64,000 nucleotides of DNA from Calliopsis andreniformis (Eukaryota; Arthropoda; Insecta; Hymenoptera; Andrenidae). The notes under the pieces were generated by a model, which saw nothing but the letters and a program-made list of their open reading frames with translations, searched no databases and was not told the origin of the DNA. Of this stretch, positions 1 through 12,836 are shown piece after piece (the stretch's first letter is position 1; each line of letters begins with the position of its first letter). Location of the stretch: assembly GCF_051401765.1 (NCBI RefSeq), contig NW_027480568.1:372001-436000 (forward strand), given 5' to 3'. The position numbers and the translations under genes were made by a program.

Positions 1-355
1 GAGGGTTGAGGACTGAGGATTGAGGATTGAGGATTGAAGGTTCAGTATTGAGGATTGAAGATTGAGAATTGAGGATTGAAGATTCAGGACAGAGGATTGA
101 GGATTGAGGATTGGGGATTGAGGATTGCGAATTGAATATTCAGTAATGAAGATTGAAGATTCAGAATTGAGGACTGAGGATTGAGGATTGAGGATTGAAG
201 ACTGAGAATCGGGTATTGAGGACTGAACATTGAGGATTGAGGATTGAGGATTGAGGATTGAGGATTGAGGATTGAAGGTTGAATATTGATGAATGAAGAT
301 TGAGGATTGAGGATTGAAGGTCGTGGATTGAGGACGAGGACTGAGGGTTGAGTAT
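1..355 (+). repeat. Tail of a truncated higher-order unit
   Basis: This stretch matches the end of the following higher-order unit: bases 84-359 recur 3,678 bp downstream almost unchanged. The window therefore opens in the middle of a unit. It contains no gene. Confidence 0.75.
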
Positions 356-871
356 TCATACTTGAGGCCTGAGGATTGAGGATTGCGAATTGAGGATTGA
401 GGATTTAAGATTGAGGATTGGGTATTGAGGATTGAAGAATGAGGATTGAGGATTGAGGACAGAGGATTGAGGATTGAAGATTGAGTACTGAGGATTGAAG
501 ATTGACGATTGAGGATTGAGGATTGAGGATTGTGGATTGAGGATTGAGGATTGAGGATTGAAGATTGAGTCTTGAGGACTGAGGATTGAGGATTGAGGAT
601 TGAGGATTGAAGATTGAGTACTGAGGATTGAAGATTAAGATTGATGATTGAGGATTCAGGATTGAGGATTGAGGATTGAGGATTGAAGATAGAGTATTGA
701 GGATTGAAGATTGAGGATTGAGGATTGAGGATTGAGGATTGAGGATTGAAGATTGAGTACTGAGGATTGAAGATTAAGAGTGAGGATTGAGGATTGAGGA
801 CTGAGGATTGAGGATTGAGGATTGAAGGTTCAGTATTGAGGATTGAAGATTGAGAATTGAGGATTGAGGGT

Positions 872-1032
872 TGAACATTGAGGACTGAGTGTTGAGGGTT
901 GAGTGATGAGAATTGATGTTTGTGGATAGAGATTTGAAGATTCCAGATTGAGTATTGAGTATTGAAAACTGTGAATTGAGTATATTCTATTGAGGATTGA
1001 GGATTGACAACAGATTGTTGAGGACTGAGGGC
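872..1032 (+). repeat. Block A, class A1
   Basis: Reference copy of the 23-unit block: h1 TGAACAT, h7 TGATGTT, h8 TGTGGAT, h9 AGAGATT, h14 TGAAAAC, h16 TGAGTAT, h17 ATTCTAT, h20 TGACAAC, h23 TGAGGGC. This copy has h11 TCCAGAT instead of TGCAGAT. It is followed by GGGTTCCGG. Confidence 0.85.
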
Positions 1033-1226
1033 TGAAGATTGAGGGTTCCGGATTGAGGATTCAGAATTGAAATTTGAGGACTGAGCATTGAGGATTGAAG
1101 ATTGAGTATTGAGGATTTAAGATTGAGAATTGAGGATTGAGGATTGAGGATGAGGGCTGAGGGTTGAGGATTGAGGTTTGCGGACTGAGGACTGAAGATT
1201 GAGGATTGAGAATTGAGGATGAGGAT

Positions 1227-1387
1227 TGAACATTGAGTACTGAGTGTTGAGGGTTGAGTGATGAGAATTTATGTTTCTGGATAGAGATTTGAAGATTGCA
1301 GATTGAGTATTGAGTATTGAAAACTGTGAATTCAGGATATTCTATTGAGGATTGAGGATTGACAACTGAATGTTGAGGACTGAGGGC
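1227..1387 (+). repeat. Block A, class A2
   Basis: h7 TTATGTT, h8 TCTGGAT, h16 TCAGGAT and h21 TGAATGT. It lies 355 bp after the A1 block and is lost from units b and c. Confidence 0.85.
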
Positions 1388-2176
1388 TGAAGATTGAGGA
1401 TTCAGGATTGAGGATTCAGAATTGAGGTTTGAGGACTGAGGATTGATGATTGAAGATTGAGTATTGAGGATTGAAGATTGAGGATTGAGGATTGAGGATT
1501 GAGGATTGAGGATGAGGGCTGAGTGTTGAGGATTGAGGTTTGAGGACTAAGGGCGGAGGATTGAGGATCGAAGAAAGAGGATTGAGGATTGAGGATTGAG
1601 GATTGAGGATTGAATATTGAGTATTGAGGATTGAAGATTGACTATTGAGGATTGCGAATTCAGGATTGAGGATTCAGGATTGAGGATTCAGGATTGAGGT
1701 TTGAGGACTGAGGATTGAGGATTGAGGATTGAGGATTGAGGATTGAGGATTGAGGATTGAAGACGGAGGATCGGGTATTGAGGATTGAACATTGAGGATT
1801 GAGGATTGAGGATTGAGGATTGAGGATTGAGGATTGAGGATTGAAGGTTGAATATTGATGAATGAAGATTGAGGATTGAGGATTGAAGGTCGTGGATTGA
1901 GGACGAGGACTGAGGGTCGAGTATTGATACTTGAGGCCTGAGGATTGAGGATTGAGGATTGCGAATTGAGGATTGAGGATTTAAGATTGAGGGTTGGGTA
2001 TTGAGGATTGAAGAATGAGGATTGAGGATTGAGGACAGAGGATTGAGGATTGAGGATTGAGGATTGAGGATTGAGGATTGAGGATTGAGGATTGAGGATT
2101 GAAGATTGAGTATTGAGGATTGAAGATTGAGGATTGAGGATTGAGGATTGAGGATTGAGGATTGACGATTGAAGAT

Positions 2177-2337
2177 TGAGGATTGGGGACTGAGTGTTGA
2201 TTGTTGAGTGATGAGAATTGATGTTTGTGGATAGAGATTTGAAGATTGCAGGTTGAGTATTGAGTATTGAAGACTGTGAAATCATGATACTCTATTGAGG
2301 ATTGAGGATGGACCACTGATTGTTTAGGACTGAGGGC
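2177..2337 (+). repeat. Block A, class A3
   Basis: h1 TGAGGAT, h2 TGGGGAC, h4 TGATTGT, h11 TGCAGGT, h14 TGAAGAC, h16 TCATGAT, h17 ACTCTAT, h20 GGACCAC. Confidence 0.85.
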
Positions 2338-3048
2338 TGAAGGCTGAGGATTCAGGATTGACGATTCAGGATTGAGGTTTGAGGACTGAGGATTGAGGAT
2401 TGAGGATTGAGGATTGAGGCTTGAGGATTGAGGATTGAAGACTGAGGATCGGGTATTGAGGATTGAACATTGAGGATTGAGGATTGAGGATTGAGGATTG
2501 AGGATTGAGGATTGAAGGTTGAATATTGATGAATGAAGATTGAGGATTAAGGATTGAAGGTCGCGGATTGAGGACGAGGACTGAGGGTTGAGTATCGATA
2601 CTTGAGGCCTGAGGATTGAGGATTGAGGATTGCGAATTGAGGATTGATGATTGGGGATTGAAGATTGAGGATTGAGGATTGAGGATTAAGGATTGAGGAT
2701 TGAGGATTGAGGACTGAGGATTGAAGATTGAGGATTGAGGATTGAGGATTGAGGATTGCGGGTTGTGGATTGAGGACGAGGACTGAGGGTTGAGTATTGA
2801 TACTTGAGGCCTGAGGATTGAGGATTGAGGATTGCGAATTGAGGATTGAGGATTTAAGATTGAGGATTGGGTATTGAGGATTGAAGAATGAGGATTGAGG
2901 ATTGAAGATTGAGTATTGAGGATTGAAGATTGAGGATTGAGGATTGAGGATTGAGGATTGAGGATTGAGGATTGAAGATTGAGTACTGAGGATTGAAGAT
3001 TAAGATTGAGGATTGAGGATTGAGGATTGAGGATTGAGGATTGAAGAT

Positions 3049-3209
3049 TGAGGATTGGGGACTGAGTGTTGAGGGTTGAGTGATGAGAATTGATGTTTGT
3101 GGATAGAGATTTGAAGATTGCAGGTTGAGTATTGAGTATTGAAAACTGTGAAATCATGATATTCTATTGAGGATTGAGGATGGACCACTGATTGTTGAGG
3201 ACTGAGGGC
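3049..3209 (+). repeat. Block A, class A3
   Basis: h11 TGCAGGT, h16 TCATGAT, h17 ATTCTAT, h20 GGACCAC. It is followed by a CACGATCGAGGC landmark shared with the copies at 7230, 10079, 26162 and 30900. Confidence 0.85.
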
Positions 3210-4556
3210 TGAAGGTTGAGGATTCAGGATTGAGGATTCACGATCGAGGCTTGAGGACTGAGGATTGAGGATTGAGGATTGAGGATTGAGGATTGAGGAT
3301 TGAGGATTGAGGACTGAGGATTGAGGATTGAGTATTCAGGATTGAGGATTGAGGATTGAAGATTGAGTATTGAGGATTGAAGATTGAGGATTGAGGATTG
3401 AGGACTGAGGATTGAGGATTGAAGGCTGAGGATTGGGTATTGAGGTTTGAATATTGAGGATTGAGGATTGAGCTTTGAGGAGTGAAGATTGAGGATTGAG
3501 GATTGAGGATTGAGGATCGAGGATTGAAGGTTGAAGATTGAATATTGATGATTAAAGATTGAGTGTTGAGGATTGAGGGTTGTGGGTTGAGGACGAGGAC
3601 TGAGTGTTGAATATTGATGTCTGAGGTCTGAGGATTGAGGATTGAGAATTGAGAATTGAAGATTGAGTATTGAAGATTGAGGATTGGGTATTGAGGATTG
3701 ACGAATGAGGATTGAGGATTGCGGATTGAGGATTGAAGATTGAGAATTGAGGATTGAAGATTCAGGACAGAGGATTGAGGATTGAGGATTGGGGATTGAG
3801 GATTGCGAATTGAATATTCAGTAATGAAGATTGAAGATTCAGAATTGAGGACTGAGGATTGAGGATTGAGGATTGAAGACTGAGAATCGGGTATTGAGGA
3901 CTGAACATTGAGGATTGAGGATTGAGGATTGAGGATTGAGGATTGAGGATTGAAGGTTGAATATTGATGAATGAAGATTGAGGATTGAGGATTGAAGGTC
4001 GTGGATTGAGGACGAGGACTGAGGGTTGAGTATTCATTGTTGAGGCCTGAGGATTGAGGATTGAGGATTGCGAATTGAGGATTGAGGATTTAAGATTGAG
4101 GATTGGGTATTGAGGATTGAAGAATGAGGATTGAGGATTGAGGACAGAGGATTGAGGACTGAAGATTGAGTACTGAGGATTGAAGATTGACGATTGAGGA
4201 TTGAGGATTGAGGATTGTGGATTGAGGATTGAGGATTGAGGATTGAAGATTGAGTATTGAGGATTGAAGATTGAGGATTGAGGATTGAGGATTGAAGATT
4301 GAGTACTGAGGATTGAAGATTAAGATTGAGGATTGAGTATTCAGGATTGAGGATTGAGGATTGAGGATTGAAGATAGAGTATTGAGGATTGAAGATTGAG
4401 GATTGAGGATTGAGGATTGAGGATTGAGGATTGAAGATTGAGTACTGAGGATTGAAGATTAAGAGTGAGGATTGAGGATTGAGGACTGAGGATTGAGGAT
4501 TGAGGATTGAAGGTACAGTAATGAGGATTGAAGATTGAGAATTGAGGATTGAGGGT

Positions 4557-4717
4557 TGAACATTGAGGACTGAGTGTTGAGGGTTGAGTGATGAGAATTG
4601 ATGTTTGTGGATAGAGATTTGAAGATTGCAGATTGAGTATTGAGTATTGAAAACTGTGAATTGAGTATATTCTATTGAGGATTGAGGATTTTCAACAGAT
4701 TGTTGAGGACTGAGGGC
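4557..4717 (+). repeat. Block A, class A1
   Basis: As the 872 copy, but h20 reads TTTCAAC and the downstream flank is GGGTTCCGGG. Confidence 0.85.
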
Positions 4718-5561
4718 TGAAGATTGAGGGTTCCGGGTTGAGGATTCAGAATTGAAATTTGAGGACTGAGCATTGAAGATTGAAGATTGAGTATTGAGGA
4801 TTGAAGATTGAGAATTGAGGATTGAGGATTGAGGATTGAGGATGAGGGCTGAGGGTTGAGTATTGAGGATTGAAGATTGAGGATTGAGGATTGAGGATTG
4901 AGGATTGAGGATGAGGGCTGAGTGTTGAGGATTGAGATTTGAGGACTAAGGGCGGAGGATTGAGGATCGAAGAAAGAGGATTGAGGATTGATGATTGAGG
5001 ATTGAGGATTGAATATTGAGTATTGAGGATTGAAGATTGACTATTGAGGATTGCGAATTCAGGATTGAGGATTCAGGATTGAGGATTCAGGATTGAGGTT
5101 TGAGGACTGAGGATTGAGGATTGAGGATTGAGGATTGAGGATTGAGGATTGAGGATTGAAGACTGAGGATCGGGTATTGAGGATTGAACATTGAGGATTG
5201 AGGATTGAGGATTGAGGATTGAGGATTGAGGATTGAAGGTTGAATATTGATGAATGAAGATTGAGGATTGAGGATTGAAGGTCGTGGATTGAGGACGAGG
5301 ACTGAGGGTCGAGTATTGATACTTGAGGCCTGAGGATTGAGGATTGAGGATTGCGAATTGAGGATTGAGGATTTAAGATTGAGGGTTGGGTATTGAGGAT
5401 TGAAGAATGAGGATTGAGGATTGAGGACAGAGGATTGAGGATTGAGGATTGAGGATTGAGGATTGAGGATTGAGGATTGAGGATTGAAGATTGAGTATTG
5501 AGGATTGAAGATTGAGGATTGAGGATTGAGGATTGAGGATTGAGGATTGACGATTGAAGAT

Positions 5562-5722
5562 TGAGGATTGGGGACTGAGTGTTGATTGTTGAGTGATGAG
5601 AATTGATGTTTGTGGATAGAGATTTGAAGATTGCAGGTTGAGTATTGAGTATTGAAGACTGTGAAATCATAATACTCTATTGAGGATTGAGGATGGACCA
5701 CTGATTGTTGAGGACTGAGGGC
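5562..5722 (+). repeat. Block A, class A3
   Basis: Counterpart of 2177, with h4 TGATTGT and h16 TCATAAT instead of TCATGAT; h17 ACTCTAT. Confidence 0.85.
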
Positions 5723-6621
5723 TGAAGGCTGAGGATTCAGGATTGACGATTCAGGATTGAGGTTTGAGGACTGAGGATTGAGGATTGAGGATTGAGGATT
5801 GAGGCTTGAGGATTGAGGATTGAAGACTGAGGATCGGGTATTGAGGATTGAACATTGAGGATTGAGGATTGAGGATTGAGGATTGAGGATTGAGGATTGA
5901 AGGTTGAATATTGATGAATGAAGATTGAGGATTGAGGATTGAAGGTCGCGGATTGAGGACGAGGACTGAGGGTTGAGTATCGATACTTGAGGCCTGAGGA
6001 TTGATGATTGAGGATTGCGAATTGAGGATTGATGATTGGGGATTGAAGATTGAGGATTGAGGATTGAGGATTAAGGATTGAGGATTGAGGATTGAGGACT
6101 GAGGATTGAAGATTGAGGATTGAGGATTGAGGATTGAGGATTGCGGGTTGTGGATTGAGGACGAGGACTGAGGGTTGAGTATTGATACTTGAGGCCTGAG
6201 GATTGAGGATTGAGGATTGCGAATTGAGGATTGAGGATTTAAGATGGAGGATTGGGTATTGAGGATTGAAGAATGAGGATTGAGGATTGAAGATTGAGTA
6301 TTGAGGATTGAAGATTGAGGATTGAGGATTGAGGATTGAGGATTGAGGATTGAGGATTGAAGATTGAGTACTGAGGATTGAAGATTAAGATTGAGGATTG
6401 AGGGTTGAGGACTGAGGATTGAGAATTGAGGATTGAAGGTTGAGTATTGAGGATTGAAGATTGAGGATTGAGGATTGAGGATTGAGGATTGAGGATTGAA
6501 GATTGAGTACTGAGGATTGAAGATTAAGAGTGAGGATTGAGGGTTGAGGACTGAGGATTGAGGATTGAGGATTGAAGGTTCAGTATTGAGGATTGAAGAT
6601 TGAGAATTGAGGATTGAGGGT

Positions 6622-6782
6622 TGAACATTGAGGACTGAGTGTTGAGGGTTGAGTGATGAGGATTGATGTTTGTGGATAGAGATTTGAAGATTGCAGATTG
6701 AGTATTGAGTATTGAAAACTGTGAATTGATGATATTCTATTGAGGATTGAGGATTGACAACTGATTGTTGAGGACTGAGTGC
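6622..6782 (+). repeat. Block A, class A4
   Basis: h6 TGAGGAT, h16 TGATGAT, h17 ATTCTAT, h20 TGACAAC, h23 TGAGTGC. The only A4 block in the first 15 kb. Confidence 0.83.
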
Positions 6783-7229
6783 TGAAGCTTGAGGATTCAG
6801 GATTGAGGATTCAGGATTGAGGTTTGAGGAGAGAGGACTGAGGTTTGAGGATTGAAGATTGAGTATTGAGGATTGAAGATTGAGAATTGAGGATTGAGGA
6901 TTGAGGATTGAGGATTGAGGATGAGGGCTGAGGGTTGAGGATTGAGGTTTGAGGACTGAGGACTGAGGATTGAGGATTGAGAATCGAGGATTGAGGATTG
7001 AGGGTTGAAGATTGAGGATTGGGTATTGAGGATTGAAGAATGAGGATTGAGGATTGAGGACAGAGGATTGAGGATTGAAGATTGAGTATTGAGGATTGAA
7101 GATTGACGATTGAGGATTGAGGATTGAGGATTGAGGATTCAGGATTGACGATTGAGTATTGAAGATTGAGTATTGAGGATTGAAGATTGAGGATTGAGGA
7201 TTGAGGATTGAGGATTGAGGATTGAAGAT

Positions 7230-7390
7230 TGAGGATTGGGGACTGAGTGTTGAGGGTTGAGTGATGAGAATTGATGTTTGTGGATAGAGATTTGAAGATT
7301 GCAGGTTGAGTATTGAGTATTGAAAACTGTGAAATCATGATATTCTATTGAGGATTGAGGATGGACCACTGATTGTTGAGGACTGAGGGC
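7230..7390 (+). repeat. Block A, class A3
   Basis: h11 TGCAGGT, h16 TCATGAT, h17 ATTCTAT, h20 GGACCAC. Sequence around it matches the 26162 copy at 18,932 bp distance. Confidence 0.85.
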
Positions 7391-8101
7391 TGAAGGTTGA
7401 GGATTCAGGATTGAGGATTCACGATCGAGGCTTGAGGACTGAGGATTGAGGATTGAGGATTGAGGATTGAGGATTGAGGATTGAGGATTGAGGATTGAAG
7501 GTTGAATATTGATGAATGAAGATTGAGGATTGAGGATTGAAGGTCGTGGATTGAGGACGAGGACTGAGGGTTGAGTATTCATACTTGAGGCCTGAGGATT
7601 GAGGATTGAGGATTGCGAATTGAGGATTGAGGATTTAAGATTGAGGATTGGGTATTGAGGATTGAAGAATGAGGATTGAGGATTGAGGACAGAGGATTGA
7701 GGATTGAAGATTGAGTACTGAGGATTGAAGATTGACGATTGAGGATTGAGGATTGAGGATTGTGGATTGAGGATTGAGGATTGAGGATTGAAGATTGAGT
7801 ATTGAGGATTGAAGATTGAGGATTGAGGATTGAGGATTGAAGATTGAGTACTGAGGATTGAAGATTAAGATTGATGATTGAGGATTCAGGATTGAGGATT
7901 GAGGATTGAGGATTGAAGATAGAGTATTGAGGATTGAAGATTGAGGATTGAGGATTGAGGATTGAGGATTGAGGATTGAAGATTGAGTACTGAGGATTGA
8001 AGATTAAGAGTGAGGATTGAGGATTGAGGACTGAGGATTGAGGATTGAGGATTGAAGGTTCAGTATTGAGGATTGAAGATTGAGAATTGAGGATTGAGGG
8101 T

Positions 8102-8262
8102 TGAACATTGAGGACTGAGTGTTGAGGGTTGAGTGATGAGAATTGATGTTTGTGGATAGAGATTTGAAGATTGCAGATTGAGTATTGAGTATTGAAAACT
8201 GTGAATTGAGTATATTCTATTGAGGATTGAGGATTGACAACAGATTGTTGAGGACTGAGGGC
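8102..8262 (+). repeat. Block A, class A1
   Basis: As the 872 copy with the standard h11 TGCAGAT; h21 AGATTGT. Followed by GGGTTCCGG. Confidence 0.85.
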
Positions 8263-9037
8263 TGAAGATTGAGGGTTCCGGATTGAGGATTCAGAATTGA
8301 AATTTGAGGACTGAGCATTGAGGATTGAAGATTGAGTGTTGAGGATTGAAGATTGAGAATTGAGGATTGAGGATTGAGGATTGAGGATGAGGGCTGAGGG
8401 TTGAGGATTGAGGTTTGCGGACTGAGGACTGAGGATTGAGGATCGAAGAAAGAGGATTGAGGATTGAGGATTGAGGATTGAGGATTGAATATTGAGTATT
8501 GAGGATTGAAGATTGACTATTGAGGATTGCGAATTCAGGATTGAGGATTCAGGATTGAGGATTCAGGATTGAGGTTTGAGGACTGAGGATTGAGTATTGA
8601 GGATTGAGGATTGAGGATTGAGGATTGAGGATTGAAGACTGAGGATCGGGTATTGAGGATTGAACATTGAGGATTGAGGATTGAGGATTCAGGATTGAGG
8701 ATTGAGGATTGAAGGTTGAATATTGATGAATGAAGATTGAGGATTGAGGATTGAATGTCGTGGATTGAGGACGAGGACTGAGGGTCGAGTATTGATACTT
8801 GAGGCCTGAGGATTGAGGATTGAGGATTGCGAATTGAGGATTGAGGATTTAAGATTGAGGGTTGGGTATTGAGGATTGAAGAATGAGGATTGAGGATTGA
8901 GGACGGAGGATTGAGGATTGAGGATTGAGGATTGAGGATTGAGGATTGAGGATTGAGGATTGAAGATTGAGTATTGAGGATTGAAAATTGAGGATTGAGG
9001 ATTGAGGATTGAGGATTGAGGATTGAGGATTGAAGAT

Positions 9038-9198
9038 TGAGGATTGGGGACTGAGTGTTGAGGGTTGAGTGATGAGAATTGATGTTTGTGGATAGAGATT
9101 TGAAGATTGCAGTTTGAGTATTGAGTATTGAAGACTGTGAAATCATGATACTCTAATGAGGATTGAGGATGGACCACTGATTGTTGAGGACTGAGTGC
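9038..9198 (+). repeat. Block A, class A3
   Basis: h11 TGCAGTT, h14 TGAAGAC, h17 ACTCTAA, h23 TGAGTGC. The h11 TGCAGTT variant is shared only with 27392 and 32018. Confidence 0.85.
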
Positions 9199-10078
9199 TG
9201 AAGGTTGAGGATTCAGGATTGACGATTCAGGATTGAGGTTTGAGGACTGAGTATTGAGGATTGAGGATTGAGGATTGAGGCTTGAGGATTGAGGATTGAA
9301 GACTGAGGATCGGGTATTGAGGATTGAACATTGAGGATTGAGGAATGAGGATTGAGGATTGAGGATTGAGGATTGAAGGTTGAATATTGATGAATGAAGA
9401 TTGAGGATTGAGGATTGAAGGTCGTGGATTGAGGACGAGGACTGAGGGTTGAGTATCGATACTTGAGGCCTGAGGATAGAGGATTGAGGATTGCGAATTG
9501 AGGATTGATGATTGGGGATTGAAGATTGAGGATTGAGGATTGAGGATTAAGAATTGAGGATTGAGGATTGAGGACTGAGGATTGAAGATTGAGGATTGAG
9601 GATTGAGGATTGAGGATTGCGGGTTGTGGATTGAGGACGAGGACTGAGGGTTGAGTATTGATACTTGAGGCCTGAGGATTGAGGATTGAGGATTGCGAAT
9701 TGAGGATTGAGGATTTAAGATTGAGGATTGGGTATTGAGTATTGAAGAATGAGGATTGAGGATTGAGGGCAGAGGATTGAGGATTGAAGATTGACGATTG
9801 AGGATTGAGGATTGAGGATTGAGGATTGAGGATTGAGGATTGAGGATTGAGGGTTGAAGATTGAGGATTGGGTATTGAGGATTGAAGAATGAGGATTGAG
9901 GATTGAGGACAGAGGATTGAGGATTGAAGATTGAGTATTGAGGATTGAAGATTGACGATTGAGGATTGAGGATTGAGGATTGAGGATTCAGGATTGACGA
10001 TTGAGTATTGAAGATTGAGTATTGAGGATTGAAGATTGAGGATTGAGGATTGAGGATTGAGGATTGAGGATTGAAGAT

Positions 10079-10239
10079 TGAGGATTGGGGACTGAGTGTT
10101 GAGGGTTGAGTGATGAGAATTGATGTTTGTGGATAGAGATTTGAAGATTGCAGGTTGAGTATTGAGTATTGAAAACTGTGAAATCATGATATTCTACTGA
10201 GGATTGAGGATGGACCACTGATTGTTGAGGACTGAGGGC
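10079..10239 (+). repeat. Block A, class A3
   Basis: h11 TGCAGGT, h16 TCATGAT, h17 ATTCTAC, h20 GGACCAC. Confidence 0.85.
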
Positions 10240-11377
10240 TGAAGGTTGAGGATTCAGGATTGAGGATTCACGATCGAGGCTTGAGGACTGAGGATTGAGG
10301 ATTAAGGATTGAGGATTGAGGATTGAGGATTGAGGATTGAGGACTGAGGATTGAGGATTGAGGATTCAGGATTGAGGATTGAGGATTGAAGATTGAGTAT
10401 TGAGGATTGAAGATTGAGGATTGAGGATTGAGGACTGAGGATTGAGGATTGAGGATTGAGAATTGAGAATTGAAGATTGAGTATTGAATATTGAGGATTG
10501 GGTATTGAGGATTGACGAATGAGGATTGAGGATTGCGGATTGAGGATTGAAGATTGAGAATTGAGGATTGAAGATTCAGGACAGAGGATTGAGGATTGAG
10601 GATTGGGGATTGAGGATTGCGAATTGAATATTCAGTAATGAAGATTGAAGATTCAGAATTGAGGACTGAGGATTGAGGATTGAGGATTGAAGACTGAGAA
10701 TCGGGTATTGAGGACTGAACATTGAGGATTGAGGATTGAGGATTGAGGATTGAGGATTGAGGATTGAAGGTTGAATATTGATGAATGAAGATTGAGGATT
10801 GAGGATTGAAGGTCGTGGATTGAGGACGAGGACTGAGGGTTGAGTATTCATACTTGAGGCCTGAGGATTGAGGATTGAGGATTGCGAATTGAGGATTGAG
10901 GATTTAAGATTGAGGATTGAGTATTGAGGATTGAAGAATGAGGATTGAGGATTGAGGACAGAGGATTGAGGACTGAAGATTGAGTACTGAGGATTGAAGA
11001 TTGACGATTGAGGATTGAGGATTGAGGATTGTGGATTGAGGATTGAGGATTGAGGATTGAAGATTGAGTATTGAGGATTGAAGATTGAGGATTGAGGATT
11101 GAGGATTGAAGATTGAGTACTGAGGATTGAAGATTCAGATTGAGGATTGAGGATTCAGGATTGAGGATTGAGGATTGAGGATTGAAGATAGAGTATTGAG
11201 GATTGAAGATTGAGGATTGAGGATTGAGGATTGAGGATTGAGGATTGAGGATTGAAGATTGAGTACTGAGGATTGAAGATTAAGAGTGAGGATTGAGGAT
11301 TGAGGACTGAGGATTGAGGATTGAGGATTGAAGGTTCAGTATTGAGGATTGAAGATTGAGAATTGAGGATTGAGGGT

Positions 11378-11538
11378 TGAACATTGAGGACTGAGTGTTG
11401 AGGGTTGAGTGATGAGAATTGATGTTTGTGGATAGAGATTTGAAGATTGCAGATTGAGTATTGAGTATTGAAAACTGTGAATTGAGTATATTCTATTGAG
11501 GATTGAGGATTGACAACAGATTGTTGAGGACTGAGGGC
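11378..11538 (+). repeat. Block A, class A1
   Basis: h11 TGCAGAT, h16 TGAGTAT, h21 AGATTGT; followed by GGGTTCCGG. Confidence 0.85.
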
Positions 11539-11739
11539 TGAAGATTGAGGGTTCCGGATTGAGGATTCAGAATTGAAATTTGAGGACTGAGCATTGAGGA
11601 TTGAAGATTGAGTATTGAGGATTGAAGATTGAGAATTGAGGATTGAGGATTGAGGATTGAGGATGAGGGCTGAGGGTTGAGGATTGAGGTTTGCGGACTG
11701 AGGACTGAGGATTGAGGATTGAGAATTGAGGATGAGGAT

Positions 11740-11900
11740 TGAACATTGAGTACTGAGTGTTGAGGGTTGAGTGATGAGAATTTATGTTTCTGGATAGAGA
11801 TTTGAAGATTGCAGATTGAGTATTGAGTATTGAAAACTGTGAATTCAGGATATTCTATTGAGGATTGAGGATTGACAACTGAATGTTGAGGACTGAGGGC
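11740..11900 (+). repeat. Block A, class A2
   Basis: h7 TTATGTT, h8 TCTGGAT, h16 TCAGGAT, h21 TGAATGT. It retains the h16 variant of the unit-a A2 block. Confidence 0.85.
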
Positions 11901-12675
11901 TGAAGATTGAGGATTCAGGATTGAGGATTCAGAATTGAGGTTTGAGGACTGAGGATTGAGGATTGAAGATTGAGTATTGAGGATTGAAGATTGAGGATTG
12001 AGGATTGAGGATTGAGGATTGAGGATGAGGGCTGAGTGTTGTGGATTGAGGTTTGAGGACTAAGGGCGGAGGATTGAGGATCGAAGAAAGAGGATTGAGG
12101 ATTGAGGATTGAGGATTGAGGATTGAATATTGAGTATTGAGGATTGAAGATTGACTATTGAGGATTGCGAATTCAGGATTGAGGATTCAGGATTGAGGAT
12201 TCAGGATTGAGGTTTGAGGACTGAGGATTGAGGATTGAGGATTGAGGATTGAGGATTGAGGATTGAGGATTGAAGACTGAGGATCGGGTATTGAGGATTG
12301 AACATTGAGGATTGAGGATTGAGGATTGAGGATTGAGGATTGAGGATTGAAGGTTGAATATTGATGAATGAAGATTGAGGATTGAGGATTGAAGGTCGTG
12401 GATTGAGGACGAGGACTGAGGGTCGAGTATTGATACTTGAGGCCTGAGGATTGAGGATTGAGGATTGCGAATTGAGGATTGAGGATTTAAGATTGAGGGT
12501 TGGGTATTGAGGATTGAAGAATGAGGATTGAGGATTGAGGACAGAGGATTGAGGATTGAGGATTGAGGATTGAGGATTGAGGATTGAGGATTGAGGATTG
12601 AAGAATGAGTATTGAGGATTGAAGATTGAGGATTGAGGATTGAAGATTGAGGATTGAGGATTGAGGATTGAAGAT

Positions 12676-12836
12676 TGAGGATTGGGGACTGAGTGTTGAT
12701 TGTTGAGTGATGAGAATTGATGTTTGTGGATAGAGATTTGAAGATTGCAGGTTGAGTATTGAGTATTGAAGACTGTGAAATCATGATACTCTATTGAGGA
12801 TTGAGGATGGACCACTGATTGTTGAGGACTGAGGGC
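12676..12836 (+). repeat. Block A, class A3
   Basis: h4 TGATTGT, h11 TGCAGGT, h14 TGAAGAC, h16 TCATGAT, h17 ACTCTAT. Confidence 0.85.

Larger units (their letters stand above)
356..4033 (+). repeat. Higher-order repeat unit a (about 3.68 kb)
   Basis: Defined from one TCATACTTGAGGCC-type landmark to the next. It holds four A blocks in the order A1 (872), A2 (1227), A3 (2177), A3 (3049). A GTCGAGTATTGATACTTGAGG-type landmark lies near 1,915 and recurs once in each of the next three units. The 3.09-4.03 kb part also matches about 26.2-27.15 kb at a distance of 23,113 bp. It contains no gene. Confidence 0.8.
4034..7578 (+). repeat. Higher-order repeat unit b (about 3.55 kb)
   Basis: Second copy of the unit, with A blocks A1 (4557), A3 (5562), A4 (6622) and A3 (7230). 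Compared with unit a it has lost a 300-bp stretch carrying the A2 block; the deletion point is near 4,859. It carries an A4 block absent from unit a. Bases about 6.8-7.4 kb match about 25.7-26.3 kb at 18,932 bp distance. It contains no gene. Confidence 0.8.
7579..10847 (+). repeat. Higher-order repeat unit c (about 3.27 kb)
   Basis: Third copy, with A blocks A1 (8102), A3 (9038) and A3 (10079). The A2 block is missing here too. The loss has different endpoints from unit b: it runs from the GGACTGAGGACTGAGG region near 8,425 straight into the GATCGAAGAAAGAGG landmark. It contains no gene. Confidence 0.78.

Noticed and set aside
872..1032. Block A as an inserted mobile element or a unique spacer between arrays
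   Set aside because: It parses fully into 7-base units in register with its flanks, has no terminal inverted repeats or target-site duplication, and encodes nothing. It is better explained as diverged heptamers.
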